DNA from: Actinidia chinensis
Lineage: Eukaryota; Streptophyta; Magnoliopsida; Ericales; Actinidiaceae
Assembly: GCA_009663005.1 (NCBI GenBank)
Contig: CM018904.1
Coordinates: 9,625,219-9,652,718 of the forward strand
DNA: 27,500 bases
Direction of reading: 5' to 3'
Below the pieces are notes generated by a model that was given only the letters and a program-made list of their open reading frames with translations, made no database searches and was not told where the DNA came from. Shown piece by piece: positions 19,831 to 27,500 of the stretch. The translations under genes were made by a program, and so were the position numbers. Positions within the stretch are counted from its first letter, which is position 1, and each line of letters begins with the position of its first letter.

Positions 19831-20270
19831 GACAGGTCGGAGCTTTTGCACTGTACCAGGAATACCCCAGGCTACCACATCAGTTGTGTCAGGTATACTT
19901 CCCATTTGTGGGCAACCTGCACGCATTCTATGGATTCGGTTCCACGCATTCATTCGTTCAAAATTCTTTTGAGTATATTTACTACCTCCCCAGTACATCG
20001 TGAATATGAGTATTAGTTCATTACCCTACGGGGATCTGTTGTTGTTGACAGAGTCTATAATTCTGTGAGATTCATGTCAATGATGTGTTCTTATAGTACA
20101 TTCATACCCTTAGAGTGCATGGTTTTGGACGTCATCCTAGGATGGATTGTTTGTCTTCTACCGTGCACTCATTGATTGCGAACTTAAACGAGTAGCTGTT
20201 CCACTATTTGCTCATTCAGGACTAATCTTTGAAGGAGTAGTAGGCGTTGTGCCTCCTCCCTACCTTCATC
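19831..20270 (+). pseudogene. Tekay-like aspartic protease remnant
   Basis: It follows gag directly. Pieces of the retropepsin region are recognisable: TTSVVSGILPICGQ-like (about 19876-19915), then a HAFIRSKF-like stretch (about 19945-19970) where relatives have the catalytic ATHSF block; the DTG/DSG-type motif itself cannot be read. Later ECMVLDVILGWI-like residues (about 20116-20150) resemble the DVILGMDWL block and help place the domain. At least four frame changes are needed. It is inactive. Confidence 0.65.
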
Positions 20271-21190
20271 TTCTATGAAAGCTGCGATTAAATCTAAAAA
20301 AGAAGTCAAGATTCTTATGTAGTATAGTCGACACGCATTCTCTCCACCAACCTAGAAAGATGTGTTTTTTTTTTTTCATGTTGTCTGGAATTTCCCAATA
20401 TTTTTAGTAGTTGATTGATTGTGTTTTGGTTTTTTTGTTTGTTTTGTTTTTTTTTTGTTACCAGTGTTTTTGGCCTAGTGGACAGAGAGATTGAGTTTTA
20501 TATAGACTGAATCCGGGAACTAGGAATTTTTTTTTTTTCTATTTAGACGAATATGAGTTTTTCCCCTATCTCATGTTTTTTTTTTGTTTTGCCGTTGAGT
20601 TGAAAGAATGAAAATTCAACTCCAAGATCTGTTGGAGATAAAGGATTTATCGTCCGAGCGTTTCACTTAGGGCTCTCCCGGTTGTTGTTTGAAAGAAAGA
20701 TGGAACAATAGATAGCCAGTGATTACTGAGAGCTGAATAAGGTTACCATTAAGAAAAAGTACCCTTTGCCAAGGGTGATGATTTGTTGATCAGCTTCAAG
20801 GTGCCCAAGTGTTCTCAAAGATGATTTGAGATCAGGTTATCCCAAACTAAAGGTTAGAGCGAGCGACATAGAGAAAGCACTTTCCGAATCAGATACGGTC
20901 CATATGAAATTTCTCTTGTGCCGTCGGAGTCCACAAAGCGCAGCCGCATTCATGGACTGAATGAATTGAGTTATTCCAAAACTTTTCTTGATGAAGTCGT
21001 TATTGTTTCATTGCTGATATCCTTGGTAGATTCTAAAAGTTTTGCAGAACATGAACAACACTTAAGGGTGGTTTTGCAAACCTTGCAAATAGACGATTGT
21101 ACGCAAATTGAAGAATGCGAGTTTTGAGCTATCAAGTGTGACGTTTTTAGGACACACATCAGTGTTGTTTGTAGATGGAGTGCGTGATCC
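20271..21190 (+). pseudogene. Tekay-like reverse transcriptase remnant
   Basis: VVWNFPIF (about 20380) and DREIEFYID (about 20482) mark the N-terminal linker. Then come ELNKVTIKKKYPLPRV (about 20730-20780), an FRIRYGPYE-like block (about 20885) and FAEHEQHLRVVLQTLQ (21041-21088). At the catalytic FIDDIL site the DNA reads ATTGCTGATATCCTT (21010-21024), i.e. IADIL: the first aspartate is alanine in the frame of the motif. T-runs and short insertions break the front part (20360-20590). It is inactive. Confidence 0.8.
20360..20590. repeat. T-run-rich stretch inside RT linker
   Basis: Runs of 8-14 T occur at about 20366, 20447, 20527 and 20577, with T/G-rich filler at 20412-20460, between recognisable coding blocks. 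Related elements have no such runs here. The character is the same as the block at 12775-13019. Confidence 0.6.
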
Positions 21191-21790
21191 TTACAAGTCA
21201 AAGCCATTGTGAATTGGCCGAGGCCAACGAATGTGACAGAAGTTAGGAGTTGTATGGGTTTAGCTGGGATTTATTATCAGGAGATTTGTAAAGGATATTT
21301 CTCTAGAATTGCAACGCCTTTGACACAGCTAACGTGGAAAAAACGTTTCCTTCGAATGAATGAGAAGCCGAGGAAAGAGCTTTCAGATATTGAAGAGAAA
21401 CGATTGATCCGCCACCAATTTGAGCTTTGCCTTCCGGAACTGATGTTCACGATCTACAGCAATGCCTTCAACGAGGGTTAGGATGCCTTTTAATGCAACA
21501 TGGGAAAGTGATTGCCTATGCCTCAAGACAATTAGACGAGAGAAGAATTATCACTCTGATTTAGAGTTCGCCGCCAGAGTGGTAGTGGTATTCGCGTTGA
21601 AGATTTGGCGTCATTACTGTATGGAGGTCAACATGTAAAAGTTTTCATGTTCATAAGAGCTGATAGTACTTTTTACCCAGAAAGAACTAAAACATGAGAC
21701 GAGAAAGATGGATGGAGTTGATAAAAGATTACGATGTTCTTATTCAGTATCACACAGGAAAAGTCAACGTGTAGGCCGACGCTTTTTAAG
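21191..21790 (+). pseudogene. Tekay-like RT tail and RNase H remnant
   Basis: KAIVNWPRPTNVTEVRS (about 21200-21250) and GLAGIYY, then IATPLTQLTWKK (about 21308-21342) form the RT-RNase H connection of chromoviruses. RNase H blocks: GKVIAYASRQLDE (about 21502-21540), LKIWRHYL-like (about 21597-21618) and MELIKDYDVLIQYHTGKVNV (about 21713-21772), followed by ADAF (about 21776), the usual end of the domain. The DAS-type first catalytic block is replaced by NAFNEG. Several frameshifts. Confidence 0.85.
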
Positions 21791-23110
21791 TCGGAAAGTC
21801 GAAAGTCAATTAGATGTCAGTCACGTCAAAAGTAACCTGACTCGATGAGTAGAGAGAGCAGAGATTGAAAGTAGTTGCCACCGGACAACTAATACAATGC
21901 TTACTACATGATCGCTCAATGACCTTGATAGAAATTGTTAAGCGACGGCAACCAGAGATCCATAACTTGTGAAAAGGTTTATGAGGAGATGTTAGTGAAT
22001 CCAAAGCCGGATTTTACTTACAAGACAGGGCACTTAGGTTTCAAGGCCGCTTATGTGTTCCAAACAACCCAACGTCAAAAGGACAGATTTTAGAGGAAGC
22101 CCACAATACCAGTTCATGATGCATCCAGGAGGAACAAGATATAGAGGACTTGAAGAGAAAATATTTTGGTGGCTGGAATGAGAAGGAATAGTAGAATTTG
22201 TGTCGCAATGTTGTCATGTCACAGTCAAGGCCAGAACATCAAAAGACAGCAGGATTTTGCAATCGCTACTAAATACAGGATTGGAAATGGGAGCACATCA
22301 CGATGGAGTTTGTAGTCGGACTACCGAATCCACCCAGAGGTTTGTAATGCCATTTGGGTTATTGTAGATCACACTTACTAAGTCCAGCACATTTCCTGCC
22401 ACGTGAAGACTACTATTCCTTGTCGATACGCAAATCGTTGACATAACAGAGATTATTTCGACTTCACGGAACGCCAGTTTCATCATTTCGGACGAGATGC
22501 GAAGGTTTACATTTAAGTTTTGAAAAAGCTTACAACGAGATTTAGGCACTGAAGCCTAAGTTTTAGCACCGCCTTCCATCCACAGACGGACGGACAGTCA
22601 GAGAGAAAACTATCAAAAACTTAGAAAGACATATTACGGCTATGTGTACTCGATTTCAAGAAATTGAGAAATGCACGTACCACTGTAGAATTTACTAAAA
22701 CAATTAGTTTCCGCAAGTATTGGAATGGCATCGTATAAAGCATTTTACGGGAGAAAAATGTGGGGGATCGCCTATATGTTGGACGAAGTTGGAGAGAACG
22801 ACAAATGTTAGGACTCAAAATTGTTAAACTGACGGACCGATTAAGATCAAGGTTAATCAACAGAGACTTCAAACGGCACAGAGTCGCAAAAGGAGCTATG
22901 CAGATGTTAAGAGAGAGATTAGAGTTTGGAGAAGGGGACCACGTGTTTTTTAAAATATTGTCCTTCCAATGGGTAAATAAATCGTTTTGGTAAAGAAAGG
23001 GAAGGTGAAGCAAGATACTTACGGCCATTCGAAATTCTTCAACGAATGGGCACCGTTGATTATCGCTTGCTCTTCCTCCAGATTTTGCTTTCACATGTTA
23101 TGATTGTTTT
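21791..23110 (+). pseudogene. Tekay-like integrase remnant
   Basis: Zinc-finger region at 22070-22250 (EEAH, KYFGGWNEKE-like). Core: WEHITMEFVVGLPNPP (22288-22335), in which the first catalytic aspartate is glutamate, unlike the minus-strand copy that keeps TMDFV. IISDEMRRFT (about 22481-22510) keeps the second aspartate. FHPQTDGQSE-like pieces lie at about 22574-22600. Then MASYKAFYG-like (about 22725), GERQMLGLKIVKLTD (about 22790-22840) and LEFGEGDHVFFK (22920-22955), the C-terminal block before the chromodomain. Many indels. Confidence 0.85.
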
Positions 23111-23420
23111 TTTATGTTTCAATGCCATACGGAAATATTACTATGACCCCAATCATGTGTTCATCATTATCCTGTGGACACGAGGGAAGATTTAATGAAG
23201 TTATGTGGAGGAAATGCCGATGAGATCGTTGATCGTCGGACCAAGTGCTTAGAAACAAAGTTATTCCGTTAGTGCGAGTTGTGGCGGAATCACTCATATG
23301 AAGAATATACTTGGGAACGGAAGAAAAATAGAGAACGGTATCCATCTCTATTGGAATTAAGCGTTCACAACGAAGTGAGGTACGTTTAGTTCTCTTTTGG
23401 CATCCCAATATTTCCTTCTG
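23111..23420 (+). pseudogene. Tekay-like chromodomain
   Basis: After a linker with NKVIPLVRVVAES (about 23257-23295) comes an open stretch YEEYTWERKKNRERYPSLL (23297-23353), the hallmark chromodomain tail, followed by LSVHNEV-like residues. It is the corresponding domain of the minus-strand element at 16627-16830 and is here rather well preserved. Confidence 0.85.
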
Positions 23421-23692
23421 TATCCACCGCCATTTTAGTAAATTCCAACTACCCAAGTGTTCGGGGGGGGCAAAATTGCCTTGGATAGTTTAAACGGGTT
23501 ACAAGGTGTAGGCCTGCCCAACTGAGAGGCAGTAGAGGCGAGTTGCAACGGGTTAAACCCCATTTAGCTATGTTATCTATCACAAATTAAACATATGATT
23601 ATGCGAAGATTTGATTCAGAGTTGCGCAAACGGAAAAAATGTTGATGTAGCCAAGTTTGAGGAACAAAAACGTTTATAAAGGAGGGGAGAAG
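23421..23692 (+). other. 3' untranslated region and polypurine tract before LTR B
   Basis: No coding block after the chromodomain. The segment ends AAAGGAGGGGAGAAG (23678-23692), a good polypurine tract directly before the TGTTGTAA start of LTR B. An 8-G run at 23463-23470 may be inflated. Confidence 0.7.
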
Positions 23693-23859
23693 TGTTGTAA
23701 AACACCCCGAATCCGTAAATTCCATAATCATAAGGAGCATGACTGTACAACCAATTAAGTAAAGTATTAGAGACTTAAGAGTCAAAAAGGAACCAAAAAT
23801 TAAGTTAGAGTAAATTCAAAAGACTTAAAACATTAAGTTTTTCGCCCACGACTCGCTTC

Positions 23860-24060
23860 CTCTGGCGTTCGAACGTCATATGGGAGTTCGAACGCTGAGG
23901 CCAAAATGCAGATTTCAAGTCTCGCATGTTTCGAACCGTAAGCAAGAGAGTTCGAATGCCAGCATTCAAAAATTCTTCTTTAGAGTTCGAACGCCTAAGG
24001 GACGTCAAAACTCTAGAGTCCGAACGCACTTTAAGAAGCGATCGAACGCCAAATTCGCAA
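23860..24060 (+). repeat. TTCGAA module in LTR B
   Basis: GCGTTCGAACGTC (about 23867), GAGTTCGAACGCTGAGG (23884), TTTCGAACCGTAAGCAAGAG (23929), GTTCGAATGCC (about 23951), GAGTTCGAACGCC (23983) and TCGAACGCC (about 24042). The block GTTCGAACGCTGAGGCCAAAA... TTTCGAACCGTAAG aligns with the minus strand of LTR1 about 1540-1480 with conserved spacing. Confidence 0.8.
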
Positions 24061-24304
24061 CAAACTCGCGTTTTTATTCTCTTCTACCCACCGCGTTCCT
24101 TCTTCTTTTTCGCCACCACTCCCCTCTTTGCCCCGTTTCCCTAGTTGTACCTCTTTATCAGGTTTCCAGCTCTTTTCTCTTTTGCCCTTTCACCCTTTTC
24201 TTCCCCTAAATCCCCCCAACAGTTTTAAAATGGACAAGAAAAAGGGAACACCGAGTTAGTACAATGGGGAAGCCACATGGGTGATTCCCATGTGTTCGCA
24301 AAAA

Positions 24305-24310
24305 TATATA
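24305..24310 (+). promoter_or_regulatory. Candidate TATA box of LTR B
   Basis: TATATA preceded by AAAAA, with CACA and GA repeats downstream, conserved in LTR A at 19120. Confidence 0.35.
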
Positions 24311-25601
24311 CACACCTTCACACCCCACCACACACACACCTATGGAGAGAGAGAGAGAGAAGAGAAGAGAAGAAAGAAAGGAAAAGAAAGAAAGGAGGAA
24401 GGGAAAGGAACTTGGGAAGTTCAAGTCTTTCCATTTGAAGCTCAAGCTCGAAATTAAGCAAGGTTATACCACCTTCTTAAAAATACTTAAATTTAAGCAT
24501 ATGTAAAGTTTGGGTTTAACTTAGCTTCCAATGAGATCTAGTATGTTAGGGTTCAAATTTATGTGTTGAAATTGGGAGTTATTGATAGCTCTTTGAGCTT
24601 GTATTTAGTATTCTATGAGTTTCAGAAAATATTGGAGTTAATTGGATAGTTGGTAAAAAATATTCGAGATCAGTTACTATTCACACTATCAAAACCCAGT
24701 GAGCGTCGAAAACGCCAAGCGTACGAACGCACTCTGACTTAGCCTTGAACAGAGAGTTCGAACCACTTAGGCCTAAATTCACACAGATTTGGCCTTTTCC
24801 TTAGAAACCATTTAAATGTTGCCCAAGTTATAAAGGGTCTTTATAGATATAAATGGAGACTTAGACCATGTTAGGGGTCTTGACCTAAAACTAGAATATC
24901 TAAGAGTTAGTCAAGACTTTTATTAGTTAATTCATCTATTCGAACTTAGTATTAACGAATTCTTTTACTCAATGATAGGGACATGCAAGGTAGCACCTAA
25001 CCAAGAGAACCCAGGTGAGTAGCATGTGCGTGATAAAACTATGTATCTTTAAAAAATGTTTTCAATCTAATGATGCATAAGTAAATGTTTCAGTTTCAAT
25101 GCAAAAGATTATTTTATGCAAAAATGCCATGTCTTGCAGAAGTATACAAAATATATTTAGGTTATGTATAGAAACCCATGATACATTTAACAAATTTAAT
25201 TAAATATCTAGTATGAAATACAGAAAAGTAATGTTATGTCAAGTATGATGCATGGTGATACTCGGGTCCTTTCTGGCGGACTAATCAAGCCAAATAGTCC
25301 TCAGACGGATGGGGCGGACGTGAAATAAGACCATTCCGAGACAATAGAGTCTTGGCCTTAAAGAGCCCACCCAGTAGCCTATACGGCGAGATGTATAAAG
25401 TTAAATACTTAGACACAACTCTGTATGTAGGTTGGACGTGACACTTTATTTATATTTTAGTTATGACGCTTCCGCAAAAGAAAAAATTATTATGGCATTT
25501 TGAATGAGAATGCACAGGTTTAAGGAAGTGGCCTTGGCAGGCAACCGTTGGCCATTCACACGCCCCATAATCGCTTAGGCTGGGTGCGGGGCGTGATAGG
25601 G

Positions 25602-25613
25602 TGTATCAGAGCA
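25602..25613 (+). other. Primer binding site, iMet-tRNA type
   Basis: TGTATCAGAGCA follows LTR B closely. Relatives read TGGTATCAGAGC, complementary to the 3' end of initiator tRNA-Met; one G is missing here. It shows that LTR B acts as a 5' LTR for the gag that follows. Confidence 0.75.
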
Positions 25614-25797
25614 TAAGGTTGATAGGTTTACCGTACACAGAGCTATAGGTTACACAATGAATAGACATCACATCTAGATAGGAGTCTAAGACTGATTAGT
25701 GTTCACGCCTAGTGTACCATGCTACGATATGCTATATTAAATGTAATATAGCTAAGTTGTCATAAAATATGTCTAAACGTTTGATATGTGATAGAAT
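25614..25797 (+). other. Leader before second Tekay-like gag
   Basis: 184 bp between primer site and the gag start codon; no coding block seen. Confidence 0.5.
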
Positions 25798-26925
25798 ATG
25801 CAGACTAGAAGAGGCGCAGGTCGTAGAGGGCCCGGCAAGCCAGCAGGAGCCTGGAAGGACCGAGCTTTGACCGTTATATAGAGAGATTTAGAGGCGACTT
25901 GTCCAAGAGTGGTCCAGATGTTCATTAATTAATAATAACCAGATGGAAGGCACCCGCAACAACCAGCAATACTAATGCCAAGAGCCGGGAGCGATGCCTT
26001 TTTGCCACGTTACCACAATTAAGCAATCCAGCATCTAGACCTCCAAACTTTCTATTGGAACGCACGATCCCATGGATGTTGTATGTTTGTTTGTAGAGTC
26101 TTGGCTCTAGGAATCGAGGAGGGTGTTCGAAGTCTTGCCATGCATCCTGATGAATTATAAAAGTGGTTTTGCCACGTTCATGTTTGAAGGAGCCGCACTG
26201 ATTGGTGGCAATTGAAAAACCCAATGGAGGCCATTGTGGTTATGGCCTAGATTCTTGGAAGTGTTCACGAGGAATATTTCCCGAGATGAGTCCGAGCGCA
26301 GAAGATTCAAGAGTTTTTGAATTTAAAAGCAAGGAAACATGATCTAATAGTGTCAATGCCAAGTTTATGGAAACTTCCATGATATGTCCCTCACATTGTG
26401 TCGCGAAATCTCGCAAGGCGAGAAGATTTGAAGCTGGAGTAGATGGAACATCAAGAATAAGGTGGAATATTGCGTTACCTAATCATAGGAGGTTCTTCTG
26501 CAGCCCCTAATTTGAGGAATCCTGAATGGAGATTGTCTCAATTCCGCAAAAATAGAAAGAAGAGGATCGAGGAAATGTGCGTATGAGGACCAAGTTCAAA
26601 ACGATTAGAGTTCAAGATCGTCAACTAGGAATTCATCAGCCCAAGCAAAAAATTTAGTGAGTCAAGGAAGAGTAGTAGACAATGAGTTGCCTCCTAGATG
26701 TCTAACTTGTCAAAAAAGCATTGGGTTGTGAGTGTCCGATGGGAAGAGAGGTTGTTAGGGTGTGGCTAAGAAGGGCACCAGATTAGAGATTGTCCTATGA
26801 AAAGTAAAATTCAAGGAGCTGGGACATGGCATCAGCCTCATACAGCAAGTCTCCAGTTAAAAGGAGAAATAAGTAGCCACGACAAGGTCGAGCTTTTGCA
26901 CTTTGTACCAGGAAAATACCCCAGA
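25798..26925 (+). pseudogene. gag: Tekay-like gag, near full length, frameshifted
   Basis: The start ATG at 25798 opens MQTRRGAGRRGPGKPAGAWK, a basic N-terminus common in this group, soon followed by a frameshift. The core domain is recognisable as FATFMFEGAALIGGN (about 26168-26212), FTRNISRDESERRRFKSF (about 26262-26316) and LKQGN-like residues after a frameshift (about 26320). The zinc knuckle lies at 26754-26795, with GHQIRDCP-like residues in one frame. Homology with the 19317-19830 copy runs to the start of protease (TACCCCAG, about 26924), where sequence switches to LTR. Confidence 0.8.
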
Positions 26926-27500
26926 TATGTAGTTTCAAAAAAATATTTTCAATCTATATGATGCATAAGCCAAAATGTTTTCATTTCAATGCAAAAAAAT
27001 GATTATGTTATGATATAAAATGCCATGTCTTGCAGAATTAGACAATTGTTTATATTGTTAGTATTAGAAACCCATGGATACATGTTAACGAAGTAATGTC
27101 TAGCATAAAATTACATGAAAGCAATATGTATATTAAGTATGTATGCATGGTGATACTCAGGTCCTTTCTTGAAGGAACTTTAATCAAAGCCAGATAGTCC
27201 TCAGACGGATGGGGATGTGAAATAAGACCATCCGGACGATAGAGTCTCTGGCCTCTGAAAGAGCCACCATAGCCTTATACGGCTAGTATGTTAGCCGAGT
27301 ATTTACACCCACGATATGTTGCATGATTTCAAGAAGATATGAATGGTTATGCTCACGGATGTTTTATAATATGTCAAGCTATGTTTACGTGAGCTTCAAG
27401 TTTAAGAAATGAAATTACATGTTTAACTAACTTGATATGTAGTGATATGAAAACAATCCAGGTTATTTTATGTTCAGGCATTTATGTTATCACAAAGCCT
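26926..27500 (+). repeat. Partial Tekay-like LTR C
   Basis: 26926-27300 matches the interior of LTR B from about 25037, including GGTGATACTC.GGTCCTTTCT and the AGTCCTCAGACGGATGGGG block. After about 27300 similarity to LTR B is lost or very weak; LTR B may have lost sequence there. The front half of the LTR and the whole pol region are missing between gag and this fragment. Confidence 0.7.

Larger units (their letters stand above)
23693..25597 (+). repeat. Tekay-like LTR B, complete central LTR
   Basis: It begins TGTTGTAAAACACCCCG after the polypurine tract and ends near GGGGCGTGATA, a few bases before the primer site; about 1.9 kb. Its first 800 bp match LTR A and 25037-25400 matches LTR C. 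It contains the TTCGAA module (23860-24060), further TTCGAA-like motifs at 24700-24770, a TATA candidate (24305) and a GA microsatellite (24346-24400). Confidence 0.85.
18691..27500 (+). mobile_element. Tekay-like chromovirus, LTR-internal-LTR-gag-LTR
   Basis: Order: truncated LTR A, gag without its front, protease, RT, RNase H, integrase, chromodomain, polypurine tract, complete LTR B, iMet-tRNA-type primer site, full-length gag, partial LTR C. Pol order and the chromodomain assign it to chromoviruses; the VNWPRPTNVTEVRS block and the LTR start TGTAAC/TGTTGTAA are typical of Tekay/Del. One reading is two elements sharing LTR B: the first lacks its primer site by deletion, and the second lost protease to chromodomain plus the front of its 3' LTR. 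Confidence 0.8.

Noticed and set aside
1..27500. Host protein-coding genes, tRNA or rRNA genes
   Set aside because: Scanning both strands gave no host domain, no tRNA cloverleaf with A/B boxes and no rRNA core sequence; the tRNA-like matches are retrotransposon primer binding sites.

Overview
This window looks like repeat-rich nuclear DNA of a flowering plant, most likely a eudicot; the species cannot be told from the sequence. I found no host gene, tRNA, rRNA or CRISPR array. Nearly every base belongs to Ty3/gypsy LTR retrotransposons of two kinds, all inactivated. They are an Athila-like element (Asp-tRNA-type primer site, about 1.65 kb LTRs, long region after pol) and Tekay/Del-like chromoviruses (iMet-tRNA-type primer site, chromodomain after integrase).

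Layout: (1) 1-1069, minus strand: partial 3' LTR, polypurine tract and chromodomain end of a Tekay-like element, cut by an insertion at 1069/1070. (2) 1070-16320, plus strand: Athila-like structure in the order LTR1 (1070-2703), primer site, leader, gag, protease, RT, RNase H and integrase (to about 8400), a 3.8 kb post-pol region, polypurine tract, LTR2 (12262-14230), then a second primer site, leader and gag that stop near 16320. (3) 16321-18235, minus strand: a second copy of the Tekay-like 3' end, this time uninterrupted, running back through chromodomain and integrase to the end of RNase H. (4) 18236-18655, plus strand: orphan gag fragment of an Athila/Tat-type element. (5) 18691-27500, plus strand: Tekay-like structure in the order truncated LTR A, gag, protease, RT, RNase H, integrase, chromodomain, complete LTR B (23693-25597), primer site, gag, then a jump back into partial LTR C.

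Two patterns stand out. Both large elements have an LTR-internal-LTR-internal order, which is expected from unequal recombination between LTRs or from misassembly of repeats. The LTRs of the two unrelated families also share a roughly 150-200 bp module rich in the palindrome TTCGAA, in opposite orientation.

Almost all reading frames are broken by single-base indels, and there are suspicious homopolymer and T/G-rich insertions (12775-13019, 13851-13875, 20360-20590). About 16830-18490 is by contrast nearly free of indels. This suggests unpolished long-read assembly over part of the window, so copy-to-copy differences should not be read as age without checking reads. I see no evidence of an undescribed functional system; the candidates worth a look are the shared module, the filled/empty site pair and the tandem element structures.
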